Assembly: GCF_000423905.1 (NCBI RefSeq)
Contig: NZ_AUIW01000001.1
Span: forward strand, 248,001-312,000
DNA from: Thermus antranikianii DSM 12462
GTDB taxonomy: Bacteria > Deinococcota > Deinococci > Deinococcales > Thermaceae
Length of the DNA: 64,000 nucleotides
Direction of reading: 5' to 3'
Shown here: piece after piece, positions 54,500-63,964 of the stretch
How positions within the stretch are numbered: position 1 is the first letter of the stretch
How the letters are laid out: each line of letters starts with the position of its first letter
The notes under the pieces: model-generated
Databases searched by the model: none
The model's input: only the letters and a program-made list of their open reading frames with translations
What the model was told of the DNA's origin: nothing
Made by a program: the position numbers and the translations under genes

Positions 54500-54774
54500 G
54501 GGGCTTCGAGGTCCAAGGCCGCTTCCGGGCAAGGCAGAACTACCCGCCCCGCCGCGTAACGCCTCCCACCTGAAGCCTCCTTCCCCCCTACGGTAAAGCT
54601 CCAGGCGCGGCTCCCGGGTGCTCACCAGAAGATACGCCTGAGGTTATGGGTCTTGCTGGTCCCGGCCATAGCGTGGGGGAAACCGCCCATCAGCCCATGG
54701 CGCACGGGGCTTCCTTCCTCCATTTCTAGGTAGGCAGTGAAGGACATGGGCAAGGCCCGAGCTACTTCCCCCAT
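54469..54774 (-). pseudogene. Decayed Uma2 (DUF820) family endonuclease gene
   Basis: From ATG 54774 the first ~46 codons read as a Uma2 N-terminus: S-F-T-A-Y-L-E-M-E-E-G-S-P-V-R-H, then M-A-G-T-S-K-T-H-N-L. The frame jumps directly to the family's C-terminus, A-Y-L-L-V-S-T-R-E-P-R-L-E-L-Y-R-R, in a different phase. After another frame change it ends D-L-E-A-P-Y-E-G-V-E-L-E-S-A at the TAG at 54469-54471. About 90-100 codons of the PD-(D/E)XK core are missing. Uma2 genes are abundant in Thermus; this copy cannot make a nuclease. Confidence 0.8.
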
Positions 54775-54821
54775 GCCAACCTCATCCTAACACCCCCTGA
54801 ACGCACCCCACCCAGCTTGGG

Positions 54822-54827
54822 TAAACT
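54822..54827 (+). promoter_or_regulatory. -10 box for valS (TAAACT)
   Basis: TAAACT ends 10 nt before the valS ATG at 54838, leaving a leader of about 3 nt or none. It rules out the in-frame TTG at 54817 as start. Confidence 0.5.
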
Positions 54828-54837
54828 ATCGGACAGC

Positions 54838-57426
54838 ATGGACCTACCCAAGGCCTACGACCCCAAGACCGTGGAACCCAAGTGGGCGGAGAAGTGGGCG
54901 AACAACCCCTTCGTGGCCAACCCCAAAAGCGGCAAGACCCCCTTCGTCATCTTCATGCCACCCCCCAACGTGACGGGAAGCCTCCACATGGGCCATGCCC
55001 TGGACAACTCCCTACAGGATGCCCTCATCCGCTATAAGCGCATGCAAGGGTATGAAGCCGTGTGGCTTCCCGGAACCGACCATGCGGGCATCGCCACCCA
55101 GGTGGTGGTGGAAAGGCTTCTCCTGAAGGAGGGCAAGACCCGGCACGACCTGGGACGGGAGGCCTTCCTGAAGCGGGTTTGGGAGTGGAAGGAGGAATCG
55201 GGGGGTACCATCCTAAAGCAACTCAAACGCCTTGGGGCCAGCGCCGACTGGAGCCGGGAGGCCTTCACCATGGATGAGGTCCGCTCCAAGGCGGTGCGCT
55301 ACGCCTTCAGCCGCTACTATCACGAGGGCCTGGCCTACCGAGCCCCCCGCCTGGTCAACTGGTGCCCCCGGTGCGAGACCACGCTTTCGGACCTGGAGGT
55401 GGAAACGGAGCCCACCCCGGGCAAGCTCTACACCCTGGCCTACGAGGTGGAAGGCGGCGAACGCATCGCCATCGCCACCGTAAGGCCGGAAACCGTCTTC
55501 GCTGACCAGGCCATCGCCGTCCACCCCGAGGACGAGCGCTACCGGCACCTTATCGGCAAAAAGGCCCGCATCCCCCTCACGAGCATCTGGATCCCCATCC
55601 TGGCGGACAGTGCCGTGGAGCGGGAGTTCGGTACCGGGGCCCTCAAAGTGACCCCAGCGCACGACCCCTTGGACTACGAGATCGGGGAACGGCACGGACT
55701 CGAGGCGGTTTCCGTCATCAACTTGGAAGGGCGTATGGAAGGGGAACGGGTGCCGGAAGCCCTAAGGGGCCTGGACCGGTTTGAGGCCAGGAAAAAGGCC
55801 GTGGAGCTTTTCCGGGAAGCGGGGCACCTTCTCAAGGAGGAGGACTACACCATCCAGATGGCCACCTGCTCCCGCTGCGGCACCCCCTTGGAGTACGCCA
55901 TCTTCCCCCAGTGGTGGCTTTCCATGAAGCCCCTGGCGGAAAAGGTGATCAGGGGCCTGGAACGGGATGAGATCGCCTTCGTACCCGAGCGCTGGAAGAA
56001 GGTAAACCTGGACTGGCTAAAGAATGTTCGGGACTGGAACATCTCCCGCCAGCTCTGGTGGGGGCACCAGATCCCTGCCTGGTACTGCCAGGACTGCCAG
56101 GCGGTGAACGTGCCCCACCCCGAGCGCTACCTGGAAGACCCCAGCACCTGCGAGGCCTGCGGAAGCCCAAACCTCAAGCGGGATGAAGACGTCTTTGACA
56201 CCTGGTTCTCCTCGGCCCTTTGGCCCCTTTCCACCCTGGGTTGGCCCGAGGAAACGGAGGACCTTAAGGCCTTCTACCCCGGGGACGTCCTGGTCACGGG
56301 CTACGACATCCTCTTCCTATGGGTGAGCCGCATGGAGGTCTCCGGTTACCACTTCCGGGGGGAAAGGCCCTTTAAGACCGTACTCCTCCACGGCCTCGTC
56401 CTGGACGAGAAGGGACAAAAGATGTCCAAATCCAAGGGGAACGTCATAGATCCCCTGGAAATGGTGGAGCGCTATGGAGCGGACGCCCTCCGCTTTGCCC
56501 TCACCTATCTGGCCACCGGAGGCCAGGACATCAGGCTGGACCTCCGCTGGCTGGAAATGGCCCGGAACTTCGCCAACAAGCTCTATAATGCCGCTCGCTT
56601 TGTGCTCCTGAGCCGGGAGGCCTTCCAGGCCAAGGCGGAAGAGCCCACCCTGGCCGACCGCTTCATGCAAAGCCGCCTGAGCCGAGGGGTGAAGGAGATC
56701 ACTGCCCTTTACGAGGCCCTGGACCTGGCCCAGGCGGCCCGGGAGGTGTATGAGCTGGTCTGGAGCGAGTTCTGCGACTGGTACCTGGAGGCCAGCAAGC
56801 CAGCCCTCAAGGCAGGAAACGCCTTTACCCTACGCACCCTCGAGGAAACCCTCGCCACCCTCCTGAAGCTCCTCCACCCCATCATGCCCTTCCTCACCAG
56901 CGAGCTCTACCAGGCCCTCACGGGCAAGGAGGAACTGGCCCTCGAGGCCTGGCCCCAACCCAAGGCCACGGACGAGGAAGCCGAAGCCCGGTTTGAAGCC
57001 CTCAAGCAGGCGGTAACGGCGGTGCGGGCCCTAAAGGCCGAAGCCGGGCTTCCCTTGGCCCAGGAGGTGCGGGTCTACCTGGAAGGGGAAGCTACGCCCG
57101 TGGTGGAAAACCAGGAGGTCTTCCGCTTCTTGGCCCGGGCCGAGCTGTTATCCGAGCGGCCCAATAGGGCCCTGGTGAAGGCCATGCCCAAGGTGACGGT
57201 GCGCATGCCCTTGGAGGGCCTTCTGGACGTGGAGGAGTGGAGGCGTCGGCAGGAGAAGCGCCTGCAAGAACTCCTGGCCCTGGCGGAAAGGAGCCAGAAA
57301 AAGCTTTCCGCCCCTGGCTTCCGGGAGAAGGCTCCCAAGGAGGTGGTGGAGGCCGAGGAGGAAAGGCTTAAGGAAAACCTGGCCCAGATCGAGCGCATCC
57401 GGGAGGCCCTCAGCCAAATAGGGTAA
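54838..57426 (+). CDS. valS: Valyl-tRNA synthetase
   Basis: 862 residues, class I. The HIGH motif appears as P-P-N-V-T-G-S-L-H-M-G-H (residues 42-53) and KMSKS at 528-532. The editing domain has T-L-S-D-L-E-V-E and the anticodon domain W-S-E-F-C-D-W-Y. Zinc-type cysteine pairs are C-S-R-C-G and C-Q-D-C/C-E-A-C-G, and the C-terminal coiled coil runs from about residue 800. It matches T. thermophilus ValRS closely, which also fixes the start. The end overlaps a convergent gene by 17 nt. Confidence 0.98.
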   Translation: MDLPKAYDPKTVEPKWAEKWANNPFVANPKSGKTPFVIFMPPPNVTGSLHMGHALDNSLQDALIRYKRMQGYEAVWLPGTDHAGIATQVVVERLLLKEGKTRHDLGREAFLKRVWEWKEESGGTILKQLKRLGASADWSREAFTMDEVRSKAVRYAFSRYYHEGLAYRAPRLVNWCPRCETTLSDLEVETEPTPGKLYTLAYEVEGGERIAIATVRPETVFADQAIAVHPEDERYRHLIGKKARIPLTSIWIPILADSAVEREFGTGALKVTPAHDPLDYEIGERHGLEAVSVINLEGRMEGERVPEALRGLDRFEARKKAVELFREAGHLLKEEDYTIQMATCSRCGTPLEYAIFPQWWLSMKPLAEKVIRGLERDEIAFVPERWKKVNLDWLKNVRDWNISRQLWWGHQIPAWYCQDCQAVNVPHPERYLEDPSTCEACGSPNLKRDEDVFDTWFSSALWPLSTLGWPEETEDLKAFYPGDVLVTGYDILFLWVSRMEVSGYHFRGERPFKTVLLHGLVLDEKGQKMSKSKGNVIDPLEMVERYGADALRFALTYLATGGQDIRLDLRWLEMARNFANKLYNAARFVLLSREAFQAKAEEPTLADRFMQSRLSRGVKEITALYEALDLAQAAREVYELVWSEFCDWYLEASKPALKAGNAFTLRTLEETLATLLKLLHPIMPFLTSELYQALTGKEELALEAWPQPKATDEEAEARFEALKQAVTAVRALKAEAGLPLAQEVRVYLEGEATPVVENQEVFRFLARAELLSERPNRALVKAMPKVTVRMPLEGLLDVEEWRRRQEKRLQELLALAERSQKKLSAPGFREKAPKEVVEAEEERLKENLAQIERIREALSQIG

Positions 57427-57973
57427 GCCGGGGGTCTTGGGCCTCCCCCGGAGCCTCGGCCACCGCCTCGGCCAGGCGCAGGTTTAAAGTAATGAAGGGA
57501 AAGCTTTCCAGAGGCGTAAGGTCCACGATGGGTTTGTTGGGGGTGAGGACGTACAGCTTGGCCTCGAGGAGGGTCTGGAAGGGTTTGGTTTGGGAAAGAT
57601 GGTCGGAAAGCCGGACCCCCCGGGGAAGCAGAAGGTCGCCCGCAAGGAGGTAATCCCCATAGAGAAAGGCAAGCCTCCGCCTTTCCAAAAGGGACGGGCT
57701 GGTACGGGGCTCGCTGGGCTTCCCACCCACCACCCACTGGATCCGCTCCTTGCGCAAGGCCAGGAATCCGGTGCTGGCCTTGAGGTCCTTGGCCTCCGGG
57801 GGATGGGTGTAGCCCGGGGTGTAAAGGAGGGCGCCAGTGACCGGAAGATAGGGCTTCTCCTGGTTCAAAAGATCGGCGGTGCCTGCCCCGGGCACCAGGT
57901 AGATGAGCCCGTAGACCCGGTAAGCCTGAGTGTAGATCCTGGCCTCATGAACTTCCCGCGGCTGCTTGTACAC
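57410..57973 (-). CDS. Conserved hypothetical protein downstream of recJ
   Basis: 187 residues, soluble, with strand-like segments (I-Y-T-Q-A-Y-R-V-Y-G-L-I-Y-L-V-P-G, Y-L-P-V-T-G-A-L-L-Y-T-P-G-Y). No motif or family recognised. The GTG start has GGGGGTGA upstream and lies 14 nt after recJ, so it is the second gene of that transcript. A role in DNA metabolism is only suggested by position. Confidence 0.75.
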   Translation of the reverse strand: MYKQPREVHEARIYTQAYRVYGLIYLVPGAGTADLLNQEKPYLPVTGALLYTPGYTHPPEAKDLKASTGFLALRKERIQWVVGGKPSEPRTSPSLLERRRLAFLYGDYLLAGDLLLPRGVRLSDHLSQTKPFQTLLEAKLYVLTPNKPIVDLTPLESFPFITLNLRLAEAVAEAPGEAQDPRLTLFG

Positions 57974-57987
57974 CCTTCACCCCCTGC

Positions 57988-60045
57988 TCACACCAACGCA
58001 TCTGCCCTATCGGACAAAACCGCCCAGTAAGCCAAAAGAGCCTCGCTGAAAAGGGGGGCATGCCCTCGCTGATAGGCGAAGAGGAGCCTCTGCCCCACCA
58101 AGGCCCTAAGCCGCCCTTCCCAGGTGTCGAGGACAGGCAGGGCGGCGAGCCGCTTTTGGGTAACCGACCCCAGGGCCACATACACCGGCCCCCGGGGTAC
58201 CCAAACGTAGCCCTTTCGGGCCGATCCCACGGGAGAAGGCGGCAGGCCCAACCAAAGGGAGGCCTCCTCCGGGGCCAGCAGGCGAAACCCCGCCTTCTTC
58301 GCGTACTCCAGTCCCTCGAGGTTTTCCTCTGGAACATAGACCCCTTCCCCCATCTTGGCCCTGGCCAAGGCCTCCGCCAGGGAGATGGGAAAGGCAAAGG
58401 GGGATATCCCCCCCTCCAGCTCCCCTGGCTCCCGGAAGTCCAAGGCCTGGGCCTCATAGGACACGGTACCGTTCCAGCGGTTTTCCACCAGCAAGACGGC
58501 GGCTTCCAACTCCGAGGGCATAGCGGCCGCCCGCTCCCCCATGCGCCAGGCCACCACCCGAATCCCCCTCAGGCGGAAGGAGAGGTGCTTGCCCCCCAGA
58601 TGGCTCCTTTGAGGCTGACCCCCCATGGAGCGGACCTCCTCTGGGGAGCCGGTTAGGAGGAAAAGGGGCTCGGGGTTACCCTCTCCAAAAGGCTCCAAGG
58701 CCACCAGGGCTTCATAGAGCTCGGGGAGGAAGGACTGAGGGGGCAAGAACCCCACCAAGGGCACTTCCCGCACAGGGTCGGGGAAAGAGGCGGCAAAGGC
58801 CTCCATCCGCTCCTTAAACCGGGGGAAATGAGCCTCATCCACGGCAAAGCCCGCAGCCTCCCGGTGGCCTCCATAGCGGAGAAGAAGGTCCTCGGCACTC
58901 CTTAAGGCCTCCACGGCGCTGATGGGGGGGAGGCTTCGCACCGTGCCCTTCCCCTGGACCACGATGAAGACCGGGCGCAAGGTAGCCTCGAGGATGCGGC
59001 TCGCCACGATGCCCATCACCCCCGGGTGCCCCTCGGGATCGTGCAGAACGATGGCCTTGGCCTCGGGGTCAGCCTGGGGAAGAAGCCTTTTTAGCATCTC
59101 CTCCTCTATGGCCTGGCGGCGGGTGTTCAGCCGATTGAGCTCCTCCACCAAACCCTTAGCCTCCTCCTCGTCCTCCGTGAGAAGAAGCCTAAGGGCTTTC
59201 TCCGCCTCCCCCAGGCGGCTTGCCGCATTGATGCGGGGAGCGATGCGGAAGGCTACCTCGTGGGCCTTTCCGGTGTAACCCACGCTCTCCGCAAGAAGGC
59301 GAAGCCCCAAGAGGCGGGAGTCCTTAAGGCGCTCAAGCCCTTCCCGCACCAACGCCCGGTTCCACCCCCAAAGGGGGGCCACGTCGGCGATGGTGCCCAC
59401 CGCCGCCAGGTCGGCATACTCCAGGGGCGGGGGCAGGCCCAGCCGCTCATGGAGGGCCCAGAGAAGCAGGAAGGCCACCCCGGCTCCCGTGGGGTGCTCC
59501 TTAAGGTCCGGGGTGTAGGCGGGGTGAAGGATGAGGCCCGGAGGAGGGGTATCGCGGGGCGTGTGGTGGTCGGTCACCAGAACCTCCACCCCGTTTTCCA
59601 CAAGCTCCCGAAGCTCGGCATGGTTGGCGATACCGCAGTCCACCGTTAGGAAAAGATCGGCGGCTTCCAGGTGCTCGGGGATGCGCTTGGGGTGGACTCC
59701 ATACCCTTCCTCGAGGCGATGGGGGATAAAGGGATGCACCTCCGCCCCCAAGGCCCTGAGGCCCCGCACCAGGATGGCGGTCCCGGTGAGGCCATCCGCA
59801 TCGTAGTCCCCGTGGATGCGGATGCGCTTCCTCCCCTCTAGCGCCCAAAGGAGAAGCTCCACCGCCTCCTTCAGGCCCCTGAGGGGAAGAAGGCCCAGGG
59901 AAGGCTTCAGGTCCTCCGGGCGGCGCACCCCCCGGTGCCAGTAGGCCAAGGCAGCCTCCGGCCCCACCCCAAAGGCCTCCATCACCTCCCGCCACTCCTT
60001 CAAGGGCGGCAAGGGAAGAAGACGCCAGCGCACCCGGTCCTTCAT
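57988..60045 (-). CDS. recJ: Single-strand-specific 5'-3' exonuclease RecJ
   Basis: 685 residues, DHH superfamily. Motif I is H-G-D-Y-D-A-D-G, motif II V-D-C-G-I, motif III V-T-D-H-H-T-P (DHH), motif IV A-D-L-A-A-V-G-T-I-A-D; the DHHA1 domain has Y-G-G-H-R-E-A-A-G-F, then OB-fold and C-terminal domains as in the T. thermophilus structure. It resects DNA in recombination (RecFOR pathway) and mismatch repair. AGGGGG precedes the ATG. TAGTAT at 60088-60093 is a possible -10 in the preceding gap. Confidence 0.96.
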   Translation of the reverse strand: MKDRVRWRLLPLPPLKEWREVMEAFGVGPEAALAYWHRGVRRPEDLKPSLGLLPLRGLKEAVELLLWALEGRKRIRIHGDYDADGLTGTAILVRGLRALGAEVHPFIPHRLEEGYGVHPKRIPEHLEAADLFLTVDCGIANHAELRELVENGVEVLVTDHHTPRDTPPPGLILHPAYTPDLKEHPTGAGVAFLLLWALHERLGLPPPLEYADLAAVGTIADVAPLWGWNRALVREGLERLKDSRLLGLRLLAESVGYTGKAHEVAFRIAPRINAASRLGEAEKALRLLLTEDEEEAKGLVEELNRLNTRRQAIEEEMLKRLLPQADPEAKAIVLHDPEGHPGVMGIVASRILEATLRPVFIVVQGKGTVRSLPPISAVEALRSAEDLLLRYGGHREAAGFAVDEAHFPRFKERMEAFAASFPDPVREVPLVGFLPPQSFLPELYEALVALEPFGEGNPEPLFLLTGSPEEVRSMGGQPQRSHLGGKHLSFRLRGIRVVAWRMGERAAAMPSELEAAVLLVENRWNGTVSYEAQALDFREPGELEGGISPFAFPISLAEALARAKMGEGVYVPEENLEGLEYAKKAGFRLLAPEEASLWLGLPPSPVGSARKGYVWVPRGPVYVALGSVTQKRLAALPVLDTWEGRLRALVGQRLLFAYQRGHAPLFSEALLAYWAVLSDRADALV

Positions 60046-60090
60046 ATAACCCCCTAAGCCTCCCTCCCCTATCCTCCCAGAGCGGGGATA

Positions 60091-60405
60091 CTACACCTCT
60101 TCCCGATCGGGGATTCTGGGAATCTCCTCAATACGTTCCCGTTTTAAGGCGTTGACCTCGCCCTGAAGCCGCCGCACCTCCCTGAGAAGGGCGCGCCTTT
60201 CCCCCACGCCCCAAAGCCAAAGAACCAGGGCATACACTCCCCCCACCAAAAACCCCAGGACATAGGCCCCCGGAAGAAGGTAGTAAAGGGGCCAGGAACC
60301 CAAGGGCGTGGGCACCTCCAGGAAGGGGAAGGCCAGGTACAGGTAAAACCCCGCTCCCGCCACCCCCAAGGTGACGAGGAGAAACACCCAGTGGGCCAGC
60401 TTCAT
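60091..60405 (-). CDS. Small two-helix membrane protein with coiled-coil tail
   Basis: 104 residues: helices at about 5-27 and 41-70, then a charged heptad-like tail (E-R-R-A-L-L-R-E-V-R-R-L-Q-G-E-V). This is the layout of LapA/YciS-like proteins that work in lipopolysaccharide assembly in other Gram-negatives, but Thermus lacks typical LPS, so I do not assign the function. Start at ATG 60405, 6 nt after TATTCT; it lies between hisA and recJ in the same direction. Confidence 0.75.
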   Translation of the reverse strand: MKLAHWVFLLVTLGVAGAGFYLYLAFPFLEVPTPLGSWPLYYLLPGAYVLGFLVGGVYALVLWLWGVGERRALLREVRRLQGEVNALKRERIEEIPRIPDREEV

Positions 60406-60409
60406 GGCC

Positions 60410-61120
60410 TTAGAATACCCCCTCTTTGTAGTCGGAAAGGCGCACCCGCCCCTCGTAGAGGGCCTTGCCCAAAAGGGCACCCTCCACCCCCAGGCGCTTT
60501 AAACCCAGAAGGTCCTCCGGGCCAGCGATCCCCCCGCCTGCGATGAGCTCATGGGGCCAGGCTTCCCGTACCCGGGCCACCACCTCCAGGTCCAAGCCCT
60601 TCAGGGTCCCATCCCGCCGCACATCGGTGTAGATCACCGTGCGCACCCCCATGGCTTCCCAACGCCCAAGGAGGTCCAGGGCGGAAAGGGAAGCAGCCTC
60701 CTGCCAACCTGAGACCACCACCTCGAGGCCCCGGGCATCCAAGGCCACCGCTAGCCTTGCGGGCCCCACCTCCGCCAACATGGCTTCCAAGAGAGCAGGA
60801 TGCTTCACCGCCACCGTGCCCACCACCACCCGGGAAGCCCCGAGCAGGAGGATCTCCCGGAGAACCTCCAGGGAACGCACCCCACCCCCCACCTCAAAGG
60901 GAATGCGTATCTCCTGGGCGATCCGCCGGAGGGCCTCGAGGTTATCCCCCTTTCCCAGAGCCCGGTCCAGGTCCACCAGGTGCAGGAGCCTGGCCCCCTC
61001 TTCCTGCCAGCGCAAGGCGGCCGCCACCGGATCCCCGTACGGGGTTTCCCGCCCCGGGTCCCCCTCGTAAAGCCGGACCACCTTGCCCCCCTTCAGGTCC
61101 ACGGCGGGAATCAGCAACAT
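60410..61120 (-). CDS. hisA: Phosphoribosylformimino-AICAR ribotide isomerase
   Basis: 236 residues, TIM barrel. The two catalytic aspartates are in P-A-V-D-L-K-G-G (Asp8) and Y-T-D-V-R-R-D-G; phosphate loops are V-G-G-G-V-R-S and A-G-G-G-I-A-G. It isomerises ProFAR in histidine synthesis. Apart from trpC upstream, no other his gene is nearby. TAGGAT 6 nt before the ATG, overlapping the trpC stop, indicates a leaderless start. Confidence 0.95.
   Translation of the reverse strand: MLLIPAVDLKGGKVVRLYEGDPGRETPYGDPVAAALRWQEEGARLLHLVDLDRALGKGDNLEALRRIAQEIRIPFEVGGGVRSLEVLREILLLGASRVVVGTVAVKHPALLEAMLAEVGPARLAVALDARGLEVVVSGWQEAASLSALDLLGRWEAMGVRTVIYTDVRRDGTLKGLDLEVVARVREAWPHELIAGGGIAGPEDLLGLKRLGVEGALLGKALYEGRVRLSDYKEGVF
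60412..60417 (-). promoter_or_regulatory. Leaderless -10 for the small membrane protein (TATTCT)
   Basis: TATTCT, AAGGCC, ATG; overlaps the 3' end of hisA. Confidence 0.5.
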
Positions 61121-61124
61121 GGGG

Positions 61125-61892
61125 CTATCCTACCAGCGCCCTCAGGGCTTCCTCCAGATCGGGGCTTTTCATGAGGCTGGTGCCGATGAGCACGGCGTCG
61201 AAAAGCCCCTCCAAGGGCTTCAGCTCCTCCCGGCGGGAATAGCCCGACTCCGCCACCAAAACCCCGCCAAAGCCAGCCTCCCGGGCCAAGCGGCCAAGCC
61301 TCGGGGCCGTGGTGAGGTCTATCTGCAGGGTGGTGAGGTTCCGGTTGTTGATGCCCACCATCTCCGCCCCCGCCTCGAGGGCCAGCTCCAGCTCCCTTTC
61401 CGTGTGCACCTCCACCAGGGCATCCAGGCCAATGCGCCTCGCCTCCTCCAGGTAGACCCCGGTGAGTTCCCCCAAAAGGGCCACGATGAGGAGAACCGCG
61501 CTGGCCCCGTAGGCCCTGGCCTCCTTGAGCATGAAGGGATCCACCACGAAGTCCTTGCGCAGCAGGGGTAGGTCCACCGCCTGGCGGACCCTAAGAAGGT
61601 CCTCGAGGCTGCCCCCAAAGTAATGGGGCTCGGTGAGGACGCTGATGGCCCTGGCCCCGCCCCGCTGGTAGGCCAGGGAAGCTGCCACGGGATCCAGCGC
61701 CCTTATGGCCCCTTCCGAGGGGCTCGACTTCTTCACCTCGGCGATCACGGAAAGCCCTGGCTGAAGCAGGGCCTCCCGGAAGGAGGGCACCGCCTCGGGA
61801 GCAGGGGGAAGGGGATAGGGAACCACCTCTTCCGCCCGCCTACGGGCAATCTCCCCTAGCACACCGGGAACCCTACTCAAGTGGGGGCGCAT
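61125..61892 (-). CDS. trpC: Indole-3-glycerol-phosphate synthase
   Basis: 255 residues, TIM barrel. [11 protein letters not shown] (catalytic lysine), [27 protein letters not shown] and A-E-S-G-Y are all present. It closes the indole ring in tryptophan synthesis. The start at 61892 is supported by TATAAC 6 nt upstream; the longer frame reaching 62042 would run through the patatin promoter region. It stands apart from other trp genes and beside hisA, a functional relative. Confidence 0.95.
   Translation of the reverse strand: MRPHLSRVPGVLGEIARRRAEEVVPYPLPPAPEAVPSFREALLQPGLSVIAEVKKSSPSEGAIRALDPVAASLAYQRGGARAISVLTEPHYFGGSLEDLLRVRQAVDLPLLRKDFVVDPFMLKEARAYGASAVLLIVALLGELTGVYLEEARRIGLDALVEVHTERELELALEAGAEMVGINNRNLTTLQIDLTTAPRLGRLAREAGFGGVLVAESGYSRREELKPLEGLFDAVLIGTSLMKSPDLEEALRALVG
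61127..61132 (-). promoter_or_regulatory. Leaderless -10 for hisA (TAGGAT)
   Basis: TAGGAT, AGCCCC, ATG; includes the first base of the trpC stop codon. Confidence 0.5.
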
Positions 61893-61898
61893 GCCCAC

Positions 61899-61904
61899 GT
61901 TATA
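61899..61904 (-). promoter_or_regulatory. Leaderless -10 for trpC (TATAAC)
   Basis: TATAAC, 6 nt, ATG on the minus strand, in the 55-bp gap to the divergent patatin gene. Confidence 0.55.
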
Positions 61905-61911
61905 CCATGGC

Positions 61912-61940
61912 TTCATACGTTGCCTTTTTACGTGTAGGGT
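61912..61940 (+). promoter_or_regulatory. Promoter of the patatin gene
   Basis: TTCATA, 17 nt, TAGGGT, then 7 nt to the GTG at 61948. Confidence 0.55.
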
Positions 61941-61947
61941 AAGGATT

Positions 61948-62787
61948 GTGCGGGGGGTAGCCTTGGCCTTAGGAGGGGGCGGCGTGCGCGGGTACGCCCA
62001 CCTGGGGGTGCTGGCGGTTTTGGAGGAGGCCGGAATACCCATCCGAGGCCTTGCGGGAAGCTCCGCCGGGGCCTTGGCGGCCGCCGCCTACGCCTTCGGC
62101 CACAAGGATCCCTGGAGGGTTCACGAGGCCATCTTTGACCGGGAGATCGCCGGGCTCCGCCAGGGGGGAAACCTCCGCACCCTGGCCAGGCTCTTCACCG
62201 CCTTCCGGCGCCCCCATCTTTTTGAAGCGGAAAGGATCGCCCTGGGGTTACAGCGCCTCTTCGGGGAGGCGCACCTCGAGGCCAGCTCCATCCCCTTAGC
62301 CATCCAGGCGGCGGACCTCCTCACGGGGGAACGGGTAATCCTCCGCCAGGGCCCGGTGTGGAAGGCGGTTCTCGCCAGTATAGCCATTCCTGGCCTCTTC
62401 CCTCCCGTGCCCTGGGGGGGAAGGCTTTTGGTGGATGGAGACGTGGTGGAAAAGGTGCCGGTGCGAGCGGCCAAGGAGCTTTTCCCCAAGGTGGTGGCCG
62501 TGGATGTATCCAACCCTCCACCCAAGGAAGGGCCAAAAACAGCCCTGGAGGCAGCGCTTTTAGCCGGGGAGGCGAGCCGTAGGCGCCTGAAGGACCTGGC
62601 CCTGCAAGAAGCTGACCTGGTCATCGCCCTCAATCCCCCCATGGCCATCGACACCTTTGACCACGAGGCCCTCCCCTTGGTTTACCAGCTTGGGCAGAAG
62701 CGGGCCAGGGAACACCTCGAGAGGATCAAGGCCCTGTCCCGGGTGCGCCTAAAGGATGTGGCCCGGGCCCTGAGGCTTTCCCAATAG
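61948..62787 (+). CDS. Patatin-like phospholipase (RssA/NTE type)
   Basis: 279 residues. Oxyanion loop [12 protein letters not shown], nucleophile elbow G-L-A-G-S-S-A-G (G-X-S-X-G), and the D-G partner V-D-G-D-V-V. There is no signal peptide, so it acts in the cytoplasm or at the inner membrane on acyl lipids. The GTG at 61948 is chosen because TAGGGT lies 7 nt upstream; the frame extends further but without support. Divergent from trpC. Confidence 0.88.
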   Translation: MRGVALALGGGGVRGYAHLGVLAVLEEAGIPIRGLAGSSAGALAAAAYAFGHKDPWRVHEAIFDREIAGLRQGGNLRTLARLFTAFRRPHLFEAERIALGLQRLFGEAHLEASSIPLAIQAADLLTGERVILRQGPVWKAVLASIAIPGLFPPVPWGGRLLVDGDVVEKVPVRAAKELFPKVVAVDVSNPPPKEGPKTALEAALLAGEASRRRLKDLALQEADLVIALNPPMAIDTFDHEALPLVYQLGQKRAREHLERIKALSRVRLKDVARALRLSQ

Positions 62788-62790
62788 AAA

Positions 62791-63216
62791 CTACTTTCTG
62801 GCCAGCAAGGCCCGTTCCGAGCGGGACCAAAGGTACAAAAACCCAAGGACCCCCAGGAGAAAAAGCAGAAAACCCCCTGGCCAAAGGAGGAGGCCCATCA
62901 CCCCCAAAAAGAAGAAGAGGGCTCCCCCCAAACCCACCACCCGCAAGGGGGTGAGGGGCTCCTCCCCTTCCCTCCGCCAACTGGCCTCCGCCTGAAAAAG
63001 AAGCCATAAAGCGCCTCCCAGGGCCAAGGCCCAAAGCAGGGGGTGGGATGCCCGGGGCACCACCCAGGCCAGGAGAAAGAGCACCCCCCCTTGGAGAACC
63101 AGGAGGAAACCCGCATAAAGCCTAAGGCCCCGAAGGCGCAAGGAAGAAGGGGCCTTCGGATCCAGGAGGGCTTCCAAAAGCCCCCAAAGACCTTCTTTGC
63201 GCTCGGGTGCAGGCAT
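62791..63216 (-). CDS. Four-helix membrane protein of unknown function
   Basis: 141 residues with about four membrane helices between residues 32 and 130 and a charged N-terminus (A-P-E-R-K-E-G-L-W). No family recognised. It begins 4 nt before the end of the amino-acid ABC ATPase gene's downstream spacer and so ends that operon; whether it takes part in transport is unknown. Convergent with the patatin gene with a 3-nt gap. Confidence 0.75.
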   Translation of the reverse strand: MPAPERKEGLWGLLEALLDPKAPSSLRLRGLRLYAGFLLVLQGGVLFLLAWVVPRASHPLLWALALGGALWLLFQAEASWRREGEEPLTPLRVVGLGGALFFFLGVMGLLLWPGGFLLFLLGVLGFLYLWSRSERALLARK

Positions 63217-63220
63217 GGGC

Positions 63221-63964
63221 CTAGTGGTGCAGGACCCGTTGCAGGAAGGCCCGGGTCCTCCCCTCCCTGGGGGAGGAGAAGATCTCCTCCGGCCTCCCCT
63301 CCTCCACAATCTGACCCCCGTCCATGAAGATCACCCGGTCCGCCACCTCCCGGGCAAACCCCATCTCGTGGGTCACCACCAGCATGGTCATCCCCCCTCG
63401 GGCCAGGTCCCGCATCACGTCCAACACCTCCCCCACCATCTCCGGGTCCAGCGCACTGGTGGGCTCGTCAAACAGCATCACTTTGGGCTCCATGGCCAAG
63501 GCCCGGGCAATGGCCACCCGTTGCTGCTGGCCCCCGGATAACTGCCCCGGGTACTTCCTCGCCTGGTCCAGGATCCCCACCCGCTCCAAAAGCTCCAAGG
63601 CCTTCCGCTCCGCCCGCTCCCGGGTCCAGCCCCTCACCCGCATGGGGGCCAGAACGATGTTCTCCAGCACCGTCATGTGGGGGAAGAGGTTGAACTGCTG
63701 GAAGACCATCCCCACCTCCCGCCGCACCTCCTTGAGGGCCCGCTCCTCCTTCACGTTGTGGCCGTCCACCACCACCTCCCCCTCCTGGAAGTCCTCCAGG
63801 CGGTTGATGCAGCGGATCAGGGTGCTCTTCCCCGAGCCCGAGGGACCGATGATCACCAGCTTCTCCCCAGGGGCCACCTCCAAATGGATCCCCTTCAGCA
63901 CGTGCAGGGTACCGAACCACTTCTGCAGGTTGTGGATGCGGATGATGGGGTCCACCGCCTTCAT
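63221..63964 (-). CDS. Polar amino acid ABC transporter ATP-binding protein (GlnQ-like)
   Basis: 247 residues. Walker [11 protein letters not shown] loop [10 protein letters not shown], signature [15 protein letters not shown], Walker [14 protein letters not shown], and switch histidine V-V-T-H-E. The [15 protein letters not shown] sequence is typical of the glutamine/polar amino acid class. The start overlaps the permease stop (ATGA). Confidence 0.94.
   Translation of the reverse strand: MKAVDPIIRIHNLQKWFGTLHVLKGIHLEVAPGEKLVIIGPSGSGKSTLIRCINRLEDFQEGEVVVDGHNVKEERALKEVRREVGMVFQQFNLFPHMTVLENIVLAPMRVRGWTRERAERKALELLERVGILDQARKYPGQLSGGQQQRVAIARALAMEPKVMLFDEPTSALDPEMVGEVLDVMRDLARGGMTMLVVTHEMGFAREVADRVIFMDGGQIVEEGRPEEIFSSPREGRTRAFLQRVLHH

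Noticed and set aside
54817-54837. Seven-residue longer ValRS from the TTG at 54817
   Set aside because: The extra codons contain the -10 box TAAACT, and known Thermus ValRS begins at the ATG at 54838.
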